Numbered from the stretch's first letter, positions 33,867-44,891 are shown. The stretch is 64,000 bases of DNA from Streptomyces sp. NBC_01335 (GCF_035953295.1 NZ_CP108370.1:3811001-3875000); one strand, 5' to 3'. The notes: generated by a model not told the origin, from the letters alone. A program made the numbers and translations.

Positions 33867-35398
33867 CGGGCGTTCCTCAGTTCGTCGTCGGCGTACGGGA
33901 CGGTGCCGGGGGCCGTGATCGGAGCCGTACGGGAGCCCCCGAAGGGGTCGGCGTGCGGGCCGGCACCGAAGGCGTCGAAGGGGGCCGGGGGTTCGGCGGG
34001 GCGCACGGTGGGCCGGCCGTCGACGGCGGCGGTCGGCGCGGGGGCGGCGTCGGGGGCGGCGTCGGGGGCGGGGGCGGCGGCGTCGAAGGCGGCAGCGTCG
34101 GGCGCGGGGGCTTCGGGGGCGGGCCGGTCGCCGCGCCGCTCCGGGAAGACCCAGGCGCGCAGCAGCAGGAAGCGCAGCACGGTCGCCGCCAGGTTGGCCG
34201 CGATCAGCACGGCGACCTCCGTGCCGTGCGAGGTGGACGGGGCCGTGGTGCCCAGTGCGGCGAGCGAACCGCTGGTGAGCGCGAGGCCGATGGCGAAGAC
34301 CACGAGGCCCTGCGCCTGGTGGCGGACCGCGCCGCCCCGGCCGCGTACCCCGAAGGTGAGGCGCCGGTTCGCCGCCGTGTTGGCGACGGCGGAGACCAAC
34401 AAGGCTGCGGCGTTGGCGAGTTGCGGGCCGACGCCCAGCCGGAAGAGCGAGTAGAGCGCGAGGTAGACGGCGGTCGACAGCGCCCCGACCACGCAGAAGC
34501 CGACCAGCTGCCGGGCCAGGCCCCGCGGTACGCCGGGCACCGTACGGTCCCGGGGGTCGTCGCCGAACGGCCGGGCCAGCCGGTCGAGCGGTAGCGCGCC
34601 GACCGCCAGCGCCCGCCCCACCCGCCAGACGCCCTTCAGGTCCTCGGTCGCGGTCTTCACGATGTGCACCGTGGAGTCGGGATCGTCGATCCAGTCAACC
34701 GGGACCTCGTGGATGCGCAGCCCGGCCCGCTCGGCGAGCACCAGCATCTCGGTGTCGAAGAACCAGCCGGTGTCCTCGACCATCGGCAGCAGCCGTTCGG
34801 CCACCTCGCGCCGGATCGCCTTGAACCCGCACTGCGCGTCGCTGAACCGGGCGGAGAGCGAGGAGCGCAGGATCAGGTTGTAGGAGCGCGACACGAACTC
34901 GCGCTTCGACCCGCGCACCACCCGCGCGCTGCGCGCCAGCCGGGACCCGATCGCCAGGTCCGAGTGGCCGGAGATCAGCGGCGCGACCAGCGGCAGCAGC
35001 GCGTTCAGGTCGGTCGAGAGGTCGACGTCCATGTAGGCGAGGACCGGCGCGCCGGACCGCGACCACACCGTGCGCAGGGCGCGTCCGCGCCCCTTCTGCT
35101 CCAGCCGGTACGAGACCACCTCCGGCAGCAGCGCTTCGAGCCGGGACGCCACCCGCGGGGTGGTGTCGGTGCTCGCGTTGTCCGCGATCGTGATGCGGAA
35201 GCGGTAGGGGAAGGTCCGGGTCAGGTGCTCGTGCAGCCGCCGGACACAGGTTTCGAGGTCCTTCTCCTCGTTGTACACGGGCACGACCACGTCGAGTACG
35301 AGTACGGGCGCTCCGTGCGCGTCCACCGTCCCGGCCGGGAGATGCTGCCGGGCCGGCAGGGCACTGGTGCCGGCGCTCCAGGGGTTGTCGGTTCGCAT
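33863..35398 (-). CDS. Bifunctional GT2 glycosyltransferase / GtrA-like membrane protein
   Basis: 511 residues. Residues ~36-285 are a GT2 polyprenyl-phosphate glycosyltransferase (VLDVVVPVYNEEKDLETCVR, ITIADNASTDTTPRVA, AYMDVDLSTDLNALLPLV). Residues ~300-420 are a four-helix GtrA domain proposed to flip lipid-linked sugar. The C-terminal ~95 residues are Pro/Ala-rich and disordered. A complete donor-making and flipping unit thus precedes the GT39 gene, with which it shares an ATGA overlap. The ATG at 35398 is used; a GTG at 35428 would add 10 residues. No ribosome site is obvious for either. Confidence 0.9.
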   Translation of the reverse strand: MRTDNPWSAGTSALPARQHLPAGTVDAHGAPVLVLDVVVPVYNEEKDLETCVRRLHEHLTRTFPYRFRITIADNASTDTTPRVASRLEALLPEVVSYRLEQKGRGRALRTVWSRSGAPVLAYMDVDLSTDLNALLPLVAPLISGHSDLAIGSRLARSARVVRGSKREFVSRSYNLILRSSLSARFSDAQCGFKAIRREVAERLLPMVEDTGWFFDTEMLVLAERAGLRIHEVPVDWIDDPDSTVHIVKTATEDLKGVWRVGRALAVGALPLDRLARPFGDDPRDRTVPGVPRGLARQLVGFCVVGALSTAVYLALYSLFRLGVGPQLANAAALLVSAVANTAANRRLTFGVRGRGGAVRHQAQGLVVFAIGLALTSGSLAALGTTAPSTSHGTEVAVLIAANLAATVLRFLLLRAWVFPERRGDRPAPEAPAPDAAAFDAAAPAPDAAPDAAPAPTAAVDGRPTVRPAEPPAPFDAFGAGPHADPFGGSRTAPITAPGTVPYADDELRNAR

Positions 35399-35485
35399 GG
35401 TCACGACATTCGCGGGCCGCGCTGTCACGACGGTGTGCTGCGGCTGTGGCCGGGCTGTGAGTTCGCAGCTCGACCTGACGCCTTC

Positions 35486-37195
<1,710 letters not shown>

Positions 37196-37200
37196 CCCCG

Positions 37201-37950
37201 CTACTCGCCGGGCTTGATGAGATAGCCCGCGCCCCGGCGGGTGTGGATCATCGGCGTGCGGCCCGCGTCGATCTTCTTGCGCAGGTAGGAGATGTACAGC
37301 TCGACGACGTTGGCCTGGCCGCCGAAGTCGTAGTTCCACACCCGGTCCAGGATCTGCGCCTTGCTGAGGACCCGGCGGGGGTTGCGCATGAGGAAGCGCA
37401 GCAGCTCGAACTCGGTGGCGGTGAGGTGGATCGAGGTCCCGCCCCGGCTCACCTCGTGGCTGTCCTCGTCGAGCAGCAGGTCGCCGACGACGAGCGTGGA
37501 CTCGCTGCGGGCGCTGGTGTGCGTACCGGAGCGGCGGATCAGCCCGCGCAGCCGCGCCACGACCTCCTCCAGGCTGAACGGCTTGGTGACGTAGTCGTCG
37601 CCGCCCGCCGTGAGCCCCGCGATCCGGTCCTCCACCGCGTCCCGGGCGGTCAGGAAGAGCACCGGCACGTCGGCGTGGTCGCGGCGCAGCCTGCTGAGCA
37701 CCGCCAGCCCGTCCATGTCCGGCAGCATCACGTCGAGCACCACCGCGTCCGGGCGGAAGTCCCGGGCGGTGCGCAGCGCACCGGCGCCGTCCCCGGCGCT
37801 CCGCACGTCCCACCCCTCGTACCTCAGGGCCATCGAGAGCAGCTCGGCGAGCGGCGGCTCGTCGTCCACGACCAGCACGCGGACGGGATTGCCGGAGTTG
37901 TGGTCGGCCCTGAGCAGTTCGGTACGCCCCTGGGGCGAGGTCGTCGTCAT
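37201..37950 (-). CDS. OmpR/PhoB-family response regulator
   Basis: 249 residues. Receiver domain with D29/D30, phospho-acceptor D73 (VVLDVMLPDMDG), T101 and K123 (YVTKPF) all present. The winged-helix effector domain is at ~150-247 (IHLTATEFELLRFLMRNPRR, YISYLRKKID, HTRRGAGYLIKPG). First gene of a leftward unit with its kinase and probably the two glycosyltransferases. Twin CTGTGA/CTGAGA-type repeats in its promoter region are candidate autoregulatory sites. Confidence 0.95.
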   Translation of the reverse strand: MTTTSPQGRTELLRADHNSGNPVRVLVVDDEPPLAELLSMALRYEGWDVRSAGDGAGALRTARDFRPDAVVLDVMLPDMDGLAVLSRLRRDHADVPVLFLTARDAVEDRIAGLTAGGDDYVTKPFSLEEVVARLRGLIRRSGTHTSARSESTLVVGDLLLDEDSHEVSRGGTSIHLTATEFELLRFLMRNPRRVLSKAQILDRVWNYDFGGQANVVELYISYLRKKIDAGRTPMIHTRRGAGYLIKPGE

Positions 37951-37959
37951 CCCCCCACC

Positions 37960-38011
37960 CTGTGAGACCGCTCTGAGAGGGAGCTTGCCCGTTTCTGTGA
38001 AAAGCCTGAGA
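37960..38011 (-). promoter_or_regulatory. Repeated CTGTGA-Nx-CTGAGA boxes upstream of the response regulator
   Basis: CTGTGA-N7-CTGAGA (37960-37978) and CTGTGA-N5-CTGAGA (37995-38011), top-strand orientation, lie 10-61 bp before the regulator start. PhoB-type regulators bind direct repeats of this size. Confidence 0.5.
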
Positions 38012-38103
38012 AACGAGTCAGGCTCTGGTCATGAAGACACCAAGGCACACCAAGACCGGTCCGCACGGGAGTAGAACCGGTCGGAAAAGACCGTCCCGCC
38101 CCC

Positions 38104-39084
38104 TCAGAAAAGCCCGTCCTGCACCCCGCCGCGCCCCAGGTCCTCGACCGGAACGGTCACCGCAGGACCCCGGCCACCGCCGTCCTCCGCACCGCCGTCC
38201 TCCCCGCCGCCTTCACCGGCCGTCGGGCCTCCGGCCGCGGCCCGTACGAGCTCCCAGCCAGTCATCAGCCGGGTGTCGAGCACCACCACCGCGCCGCCGT
38301 CCCCGGTCGCCAGGTGCAGATCCGGTCCGGCGGCCGCCACCAGCCGTCCGGCCACCCCACCGCCCGCGACCAGCTCCCGTACCGCCCCGACGCCCGCCCC
38401 GCCCGCCAGGTTCGCCAGCCCGAACAGCCCGGCGTGGTCCACCGCCTCGTACGGCAGCCGCTCCAGCGACTCCGGCCAGCCGCGCCCTTCGAGCGCCGCC
38501 GCCCGCCCGTACAGCTCCGCCACCTCACCGGTACGTTCCCGGGCCCCCGGCAGCACCCCGCGCACCGCGCGCTTACGGGCGTACGGAATCCGGTCCGGCA
38601 CCCCGAGCGCGGCGCGCAGCACCTCCTCGGTCCGCCGCGCCGCCATCAGCGGCCCCCGGCCCAGCCAGCTGAAGACCACCGCGCCCTGCTCCCGCAACCG
38701 CGCGGCGCCCCGCTCCTCGGCGGTGATCCCGACCTTGACCATCCCGGGCCCGAACCAGGCGAGGTAGACCCGGTACGTACGCGGGTCGTCCGCGATCGTG
38801 TCCGCCGCCACCGAGTGCGCCCGGTCCAGCCGCGCGCACTCCGCGCACCGGGCCCCCGTGCTCCGGCCCGGCACGGACGCCCCCAGCGGGCAGGCGTTCC
38901 CCCGCGCCCCCACGCAGCTCCGCTCCCCGAGGGCCCGGAACCCGAGGCCGCTCCCGTACGCGAGGACACTCCCGCGCCGGTCCCGGCCGTTCTCCCAGCC
39001 CAGCTCCGGGGCGTCCCCGGGCCACCGCAGTCCGGTGCACCGCCAACCCACGTCGAGAACCCCCGAGACCGAGACCGTCACCAT
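38104..39084 (-). CDS. DUF2797 family protein
   Basis: 326 residues. Diagnostic features are the cysteine pairs CVGARGNACPLG near residue 57 and ARCAECARLDRAHSVAADT near 79 (a likely metal site), and the YRVYLAWFGPGMVKVGITAE block near 105. The latter resembles a GIY-YIG nuclease core and the family has been linked to that fold; no activity is known to me. The C-terminal 40 residues are Gly/Glu-rich. ATG start; TAGGGT on the leftward strand near 39100 could be its -10 box. Confidence 0.8.
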   Translation of the reverse strand: MVTVSVSGVLDVGWRCTGLRWPGDAPELGWENGRDRRGSVLAYGSGLGFRALGERSCVGARGNACPLGASVPGRSTGARCAECARLDRAHSVAADTIADDPRTYRVYLAWFGPGMVKVGITAEERGAARLREQGAVVFSWLGRGPLMAARRTEEVLRAALGVPDRIPYARKRAVRGVLPGARERTGEVAELYGRAAALEGRGWPESLERLPYEAVDHAGLFGLANLAGGAGVGAVRELVAGGGVAGRLVAAAGPDLHLATGDGGAVVVLDTRLMTGWELVRAAAGGPTAGEGGGEDGGAEDGGGRGPAVTVPVEDLGRGGVQDGLF

Positions 39085-39172
39085 CAGCGAGGGATCAACC
39101 CTACGGGTGGCGCACCATGGCTTTCCGGCGCGTTCCTCCCGCGTCCTCCCGCCCGCTTTTCCCCGCGCTTGC

Positions 39173-39244
39173 CATCCCGCCTTTCCTCACGCATGTCCGC
39201 CCGCTCGTCATCCCGCCTTTCCTCGCGCATGTCCGCCCGCTTTT
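39173..39244. repeat. Two 36-bp tandem repeats in the ECF41 promoter gap
   Basis: Copies 39173-39208 and 39209-39244 start CATCCCGCCTTTCCTC and differ at three positions; a partial third copy of the motif lies just upstream. Non-coding, between divergent genes. Confidence 0.75.
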
Positions 39245-39294
39245 CCGCGCCTTCACCGGGCGCCACGACCGGCGGCGGGACTACCATCCTGCCC

Positions 39295-40242
39295 ATGGCA
39301 CTGACCATGGACGACGTGGACCGGTTCGAAGCCTCCCGCCCGCGCCTGAAAGCCATCGCCTACCGCCTCCTCGGCTCCGCGAGCGACGCCGAGGACGCCG
39401 TGCAGGACACCTTCCTGCGCTGGCAGGCCGCTGACATCGGCCGCATCGAGGTCCCCGAGGCCTGGCTGACGAAGGTCCTCACCAACCTCTGCCTCAACCA
39501 GCTGACCTCGGCCCGCGCCCGCCGCGAGACCTACGTCGGCCAGTGGCTGCCCGAACCGCTGCTCGCCGGTGACCCGATGCTCGGCCCCGCCGACACCGTG
39601 GAGCAGCGCGAGTCCGTCTCGTACGCGGTGCTCGCCCTCATGGAACGCCTCTCGCCCAACGAGCGTGTGGTGTACGTGCTGCGGGAGGCGTTCGACTACC
39701 CGCACCGCAGGATCGCGGAGATCCTCGACGTCACCGAGGCCTCCTGCCAGCAGCTCTTCCACCGCGCGAAGCAACACGTCGCGGACGGCAGGTCGCGCGC
39801 CGAGATCGACGAGGCCGCCGCCCGGCGGATCGTCCACGAGTTCCTCGCCGCCGCCACGAGCGGCCGGACCGAACCCCTCGTGGCGCTGCTCACCGGCGAC
39901 GCGATCGCGGTCGGCGACGGCGGCGGCAAGGTCCCGGCCCGCGCCTCGGCGTTCGAGGGCGCCCTCGCGGTCGCGAAGTTCATGCGGGGCCTCTTCAAGC
40001 CCGGCCAGGCCAAGCGCAACCTCGTCGGCGGCTCCCCCGGGTTCTACGCCTCGACCGCCAACAACCGGCCCGCCCTGGTGGTGGTCCTCGACGGCCGGGT
40101 CATCGGGGTCGTCTGCATGGAGATCACCGCCGAGGGCATCGCCGCGTTCCGCAGCCAGGTCAACCCGGACAAGCTGGTCCGCGCCACCGAGCGGTGGGCG
40201 GCCGCCGGCGACCACGGCGAACCCCTGATCCGCCCGTTCTGA
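39295..40242 (+). CDS. ECF41-group sigma factor with SnoaL-like regulatory extension
   Basis: 315 residues. Region 2 (FEASRPRLKAIAYRLLGSAS, DAEDAVQDTFLRW) and region 4 (LSPNERVVYVLREAFDYPHR, EASCQQLFHRAKQHV) are followed by a SnoaL-like C-terminal domain of ~130 residues. ECF41 hallmarks are present: WLPEP (83-87), DGGGK (~207-211) and NPDKL (~290-294). In this group the extension replaces an anti-sigma factor and tunes activity. Start: TACCAT (39282-39287) lies 7 nt before the ATG. The gene downstream is an FAD oxidoreductase, in line with known ECF41 neighbourhoods. Confidence 0.93.
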   Translation: MALTMDDVDRFEASRPRLKAIAYRLLGSASDAEDAVQDTFLRWQAADIGRIEVPEAWLTKVLTNLCLNQLTSARARRETYVGQWLPEPLLAGDPMLGPADTVEQRESVSYAVLALMERLSPNERVVYVLREAFDYPHRRIAEILDVTEASCQQLFHRAKQHVADGRSRAEIDEAAARRIVHEFLAAATSGRTEPLVALLTGDAIAVGDGGGKVPARASAFEGALAVAKFMRGLFKPGQAKRNLVGGSPGFYASTANNRPALVVVLDGRVIGVVCMEITAEGIAAFRSQVNPDKLVRATERWAAAGDHGEPLIRPF

Positions 40243-40255
40243 CCGCACCCACACC

Positions 40256-40273
40256 ATGTGACCTGCTTCACAT
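40256..40273. promoter_or_regulatory. Perfect CRP-type palindrome
   Basis: ATGTGA-CCTGCT-TCACAT, the full TGTGA-N6-TCACA consensus, 13 bp after the sigma factor stop and about 100 bp before the oxidoreductase start. A TGTCAGG element at 40282-40288 with CGGT 15 nt further on is a weak candidate ECF41 promoter. Confidence 0.55.
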
Positions 40274-40373
40274 CGCACCCCTGTCAGGAATCACCGGGCT
40301 GCCCGGTTCAAGAGGCGAACCGCGTCGAGAGGCCAACCGCGCGGGACAGGACGCGAGACAGGGAGCCAAGGAA

Positions 40374-41630
40374 ATGAAGGACCACACCGCCCGCAAGCAC
40401 CGCATCATCGTCCTCGGAGCCGGCTACACCGGTGCCATCGCCGCGGGGCGCCTCGCCAGGCGGCTGCGGAGCGAGGACGTCGACATCACCCTCGTCAACG
40501 CCGAGTCCGACTTCGTCGAGCGGGTCCGGCTGCACCAGGTGGCGGTCGGCCAGGAGCTCAGGCCCCGGCCCTTCGCCGAGATGTTCGCCGGCACCGGCGT
40601 GGCACTCAGGCTCGGCAGGGTCACCGCCGTCGACGCCGACCGCAGGACCGTCACCGTCGCCGCCCCGGACGCCACCACGACCGAGGAACTGGCGTACGAC
40701 ACCCTCGTGTACGCCCTCGGCAGCGGCTGGAACACCCACGGCGTCCCCGGCACCGCGGAGCACGCCCACGACATCACCGGCCGCCCGGGCGCCCTCCGGC
40801 TCCGCGAACGCCTCGCCGCCCTCGGCGCCGGACAGCCCGTGGTCGTCGTCGGTGGCGGCCTCACCGGCGTGGAGGCCGCCACCGAGATCGCCGAGGCCCG
40901 CCCCGACCTCGGCGTGACCCTCGCCGTACGCGGTGAACTCGGCGACTGGCTCTCCCCCAAGGGCCGCCGCCACCTGCGGAAGGTGACCGACCGGCTCGGC
41001 ATCACCGTGCGCGAACACACCACCGTCGGCGAGGTGGCGGCCGACCACGTGGTCACCGCCGACGGCACCGCCTTCCCCGCCGCCGTCACCGTGTGGACCA
41101 CCGGCTTCGCGGTCCACCCGATCGCGAAGGCCACCACCCTGGAGGTCACCGGCAGCGGCCAGATCGTGGTCGACAGGACCCTGCGCTCGGTCTCGCACCC
41201 GGACGTGTACGCCATCGGCGACGCCGCCCTCGCGATGGGCCCCGGTGACAAGCCGCTCCGCATGTCCTGCGCCTCGGGCGTCCCCACCGCATGGCAGGCC
41301 GCCGACACCATCGCCGCCCGCCTGACCGGCGACAAGCTCCCCGAGCCTTCGGCCCGCTACTTCAACCAGTGCGTCTCGTTGGGCCGCAAGGAGGGCCTCA
41401 TCCAGTACGTCACCGCCGACGACCGCGCCGTCAGCGCCGCCCTGACCGGCCGGCTCGCCGCCTTCTACAAGGAGCTCGTCTGCAAGGGCGCCGCCTGGGG
41501 CGTCGCCAACCCCACCCTCGGCCTCCCATCGCGGCGCCGGCCGGTGCTCCGCCGAGCCACCGCACCGGTCACGGACGCGACGCCCGTACCGGACGCGCAG
41601 CCCGTACCGCCCGTTCCGGCCGAGTCCTGA
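40374..41630 (+). CDS. FAD-dependent pyridine nucleotide oxidoreductase (NDH-2-like)
   Basis: 418 residues. First dinucleotide fold HRIIVLGAGYTGAIAAGRLA near residue 9, second VVVVGGGLTGVEAATEIAEA near 155, and the FAD-binding HPDVYAIGDAALAMGP near 280. Family: type II NADH dehydrogenase-like or carotenoid/quinone-linked oxidoreductases. AAGGAA precedes the ATG. ECF41 sigma factors classically control a neighbouring oxidoreductase, epimerase or decarboxylase, so it is probably the target of the upstream sigma factor. Electron acceptor unknown. Confidence 0.9.
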   Translation: MKDHTARKHRIIVLGAGYTGAIAAGRLARRLRSEDVDITLVNAESDFVERVRLHQVAVGQELRPRPFAEMFAGTGVALRLGRVTAVDADRRTVTVAAPDATTTEELAYDTLVYALGSGWNTHGVPGTAEHAHDITGRPGALRLRERLAALGAGQPVVVVGGGLTGVEAATEIAEARPDLGVTLAVRGELGDWLSPKGRRHLRKVTDRLGITVREHTTVGEVAADHVVTADGTAFPAAVTVWTTGFAVHPIAKATTLEVTGSGQIVVDRTLRSVSHPDVYAIGDAALAMGPGDKPLRMSCASGVPTAWQAADTIAARLTGDKLPEPSARYFNQCVSLGRKEGLIQYVTADDRAVSAALTGRLAAFYKELVCKGAAWGVANPTLGLPSRRRPVLRRATAPVTDATPVPDAQPVPPVPAES

Positions 41631-41648
41631 CCCCCGCCGGGCACCGAC

Positions 41649-41668
41649 GGGACGTGGCGCCACGTCCC
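41649..41668. terminator. 20-bp perfect palindrome after the oxidoreductase
   Basis: GGGACGTGGC/GCCACGTCCC with no spacer, followed by two GCCCGTCCGCGTCA repeats. It could terminate transcription or bind a dimeric regulator. Confidence 0.5.
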
Positions 41669-41727
41669 ACCGGCGCCACGGCCCGTCCGCGTCAGGGCCC
41701 GTCCGCGTCAAGGCTCTTCGGGAGCCG

Positions 41728-42095
41728 CTAGAGCCGCTTCAGGTTCCTGTCCAGGATCTCCCGGAGCCGGTCCAGCGAGAAGTCCGGTCCCGGTGGCTCG
41801 GGTTCCGGACCCCAGAGCGCGGGCATGATGGCGCGCCGCACCGCGACGAACCGCGGCCCGTCGTTCTCACCGGAAGCAGAGACCGCGGGCGGGTCGCCGA
41901 GCAGCGTGGTCGGCTCCGCACCGAGGCCGTTCGCGAACGCGTGCAACGTGGGGAGGCGGGCCGGGTGCGTGCGTCGCTGCTCCAGCTGACGAATGACGTC
42001 CACCGACACACTCGACCGCTCGGCCACCTCTTCTTGGGCCAGAGACGCCAGACGGCGCAAGCGGCGCGGGTCCGGCCAAGGTCTTCGGTTGCCAC
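41728..42095 (-). pseudogene. Frameshifted, truncated XRE-family regulator
   Basis: Two frames together spell a streptomycete XRE helix-turn-helix protein. From GTG 42095 the first frame gives VATEDLGR. The remaining RLRRLASLAQEEVAERSSV, DVIRQLEQRRTHPARLPTLH and LLGDPP lie in another frame. One missing base near 42070 restores a continuous domain. After LLGDPP, where relatives continue for hundreds of residues, only ~48 residues follow before a stop (ILDRNLKRL). Both damages point to a decayed gene. It sits beside a recombinase remnant and tRNA-Arg, so it may come from the same lost element. Confidence 0.6.
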
Positions 42096-42378
42096 ACCGC
42101 CACGGTATGCCGCCGCGCCTCTCCGGTAGCCGCGGAGCGGGGAGCCGGCCAAGAGCGGTGGCTCCCCTGAGGGCTGTCCCGTTGTCAGTGCCCCTTGCTA
42201 GGTTGCCTGGCGGAGAGAGACCGGCAGAGAACCTTCGAGGTCCGCGGTCAAGGGGGGTGGGCATAAAGGTCCCCGGGATCCACCTCGGGACTATGTTGCA
42301 GGCCGTAGATCCCCGCCCCCCCCCTCATCCTCCATGAGGCCAGTAGGCAGCACCTCCGCTGAACGACCGCACCCAAAG
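42096..42378. other. Intergenic, no gene recognised
   Basis: Between the two pseudogenes. Only short frames; nothing resembles a family. Confidence 0.4.
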
Positions 42379-42541
42379 ATCACCCAGCGCATCCTGCGAC
42401 ACCCGCAGATCGCCGTGCCGATGGGTGTCCACGCGGCGGCGCGCGAGGAAGAGGTACGCGAGGCCATCCAAACTGTCCGACGCGATGGGCGTCATCGGTC
42501 ATCGGCTGACACGGTTGCTGTACTCCGCTGCTGTACGACAA
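42379..42541 (+). pseudogene. C-terminal remnant of a tyrosine recombinase (integrase)
   Basis: Frame one reads ITQRILRHPQIAVPMGVHAA then REEEVREAIQ, which matches the end of actinomycete integrases (TQRILRH box, then the catalytic-Tyr segment). A second frame continues KLSDAMGVIGHRLTRLLYSA and AVRQ, so a frameshift near 42470 splits it. The expected catalytic tyrosine after MGV is a histidine. No start or catalytic core upstream remains. It ends 46 bp from the 3' end of tRNA-Arg, the classic place for an integrase of a tRNA-inserted element. Confidence 0.7.
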
Positions 42542-42545
42542 CGCG

Positions 42546-42577
42546 AGAGGCCCTCAGGATTTCTCCTGAGGGCCTCT
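42546..42577 (-). terminator. Terminator of tRNA-Arg
   Basis: 14-bp perfect stem AGAGGCCCTCAGGA/TCCTGAGGGCCTCT with a four-base loop, just past the tRNA 3' end on the leftward strand. Confidence 0.85.
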
Positions 42578-42586
42578 GGCCTGTTG

Positions 42587-42659
42587 TGCACTCGGCAGGA
42601 TTCGAACCTGCAACCTTCTGATCCGTAGTCAGATGCTCTATCCGTTAAGCTACGAGTGC
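42587..42659 (-). tRNA. tRNA-Arg (anticodon ACG)
   Basis: 73 nt; acceptor GCACTCG/CGAGTGC with discriminator A, anticodon loop CTACGGA (ACG), T-loop GGTTCGAATCC. A34 is the substrate of TadA, encoded at 16160-16690. CCA is not encoded. An integrase remnant abuts its 3' side. Confidence 0.97.
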
Positions 42660-42749
42660 TTGGCGTTCCGGGCTTTTTTCTTCCCGGTCGGCGTTGCGAG
42701 AACAACATTACATGAACCGCGCCGGGACGCGAAATCCATTAGCCAAACC

Positions 42750-42780
42750 CCCTCTGACCTGCGGAAACGCCTCCAGAGGG
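42750..42780. terminator. Hairpin downstream of tRNA-Ser(GCU)
   Basis: CCCTCTG/CAGAGGG stem enclosing ACCTGCGGAAACGCCTC. The core CTGANCTGCGGAAACGC recurs in the terminator at 16829-16866. Confidence 0.65.
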
Positions 42781-42781
42781 T

Positions 42782-43161
42782 GAATCAGGACCGTTCTGGG
42801 CCCCGCACCCGCACCCGCCCTCCCGCCGCTTCGGCGGCCGGAAACCGTCCGAACGGGCCTCCGGAGCGGGGAGTCGCCACGATCCGCGCCCGAGCCCCTC
42901 GCGATCACGACCGGGAACGGTCGGCGTCCGGCCATCGAGTGCGGCCGGCGACCTGCGTACGACCTGACGTGAGACCGGCGCCACGGGTACGGCCGGCGAC
43001 CCGCGCACGGCCGACAGTCCGAGCCCGAGTGGAGCCGCGATCGGAACCGGACCGGACGGCCGGACACGGCCCCACCCCCGCCCCCGGCCGACCACCCCCG
43101 AGCCGCTCGCCCCCGGGAACGACCGAAGCCCCGCGCCAGGGGCACGGGGCTTCGGATGGGG
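42782..43161. other. Intergenic with CGGCCGGCGACC repeats, no gene
   Basis: About 380 bp of very GC-rich sequence with a few imperfect CGGCCGGCGACCYGCG units near 42940-43010. Open frames show no family features or ribosome sites. Confidence 0.4.
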
Positions 43162-43252
43162 CGGAGGCGGAGGGATTTGAACCCTCGATGGGTTTTAAAA
43201 CCCAAACCGCATTAGCAGTGCGGCGCCATAGACCGGACTAGGCGACGCCTCC
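43162..43252 (-). tRNA. tRNA-Ser (anticodon GCU)
   Basis: 91 nt; acceptor GGAGGCG/CGCCTCC with discriminator G, anticodon loop CTGCTAA (GCT), a long variable arm containing GGGTTTTAAAACCC, and T-loop GGTTCAAATCC. Confidence 0.96.
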
Positions 43253-43675
43253 AGCACACCTCGCGCAAGCGCGAGTGGTGCGTGCAGATGATGACACAGA
43301 CGAGTGCGGTGTCACCAATCGCGGCCCACGGTACTAGCCAGGTGGGCGCGAGGGCAAAGGACATACGCCCCCGATTCGGGGAAGGTCCGGCACGCTCGTG
43401 TGCCGGGCCGGTGCCCGCCGCCCACTTCCCCTCGTACGCCCCGCCCACTTCCCCGTACTCCCCGTCCGCTTCCCGTCGTACGCCCCCGCCCGCTCCCCCC
43501 GTACGCCCGGGCGTGCACTCCTGCTTGCTCCGTGCGGCCCCGTCGGATCGCGCAACGTCGGGGTGGGAGGGACGTTAGGGACACCAGGAAGGGCCGACGT
43601 GATCCAGGGACACGAGATGGGTCAGCCGCCGCCCGCCGCCACCCTTGCCCGTGCCCCAGGACCAGGAGTCCCGCA
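43253..43675. other. Intergenic, promoter region of the inhibitor gene
   Basis: About 420 bp without a credible gene. GTACGCCC-type repeats are seen near 43430-43510. No clear -10/-35 pair. Confidence 0.35.
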
Positions 43676-44512
<837 letters not shown>

Positions 44513-44564
44513 CCGGCCCGTAAGTCAGTAACCGGCCCGCACATCGAGCGAGAGCCCGGGTGAG

Positions 44565-44670
44565 GGCCCGGGCGGGATCCCGGGCGGGATCCCGGGCGCG
44601 AGCCGGTCGCACGCACCGCGGACGCACGCACAGCGGACGCACATCGGAAGCACATCGGAAGCACATACGG
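44565..44670. repeat. Short tandem repeats downstream of the inhibitor gene
   Basis: CGGGCGGGATCC twice, then GCACGCAC/GCGGACGCAC units and CATCGGAAGCA twice. Non-coding. A weak GGCC-GAAT-GGCC-TTTT hairpin follows near 44692-44707. Confidence 0.5.
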
Positions 44671-44891
44671 GTCCCGAGCGCCCGGCCAGTAGGCCGAATG
44701 GGCCTTTTCCCGGGCCTTCTCACAACCCCTGAGCCCTCTCACGGGCACCCGGCGTACGGCTCCGCCCAAACCTCCGGAGCCGTACGTACGGGGCGCGTTG
44801 GGGCGTTCGGGGGCTTCCGGTGTGCACCGGTTGTACAGAAGCTCGATGAGAGCTCCCCCTCATCCACCGTTCCTGCTCGCTCCGGTGCCCG

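Noticed and set aside
40282..40307. Definite ECF41 promoter for the oxidoreductase
   Set aside because: TGTCAGG/CGGT only partly fits the TGTCACA/CGTC pattern, so it is mentioned only as weak.
42334..42628. Open frames ending SAGFEPATF or SNLQPSDP
   Set aside because: The tail is a translated tRNA-Arg gene. Only the internal recombinase-like part was kept, as a pseudogene.
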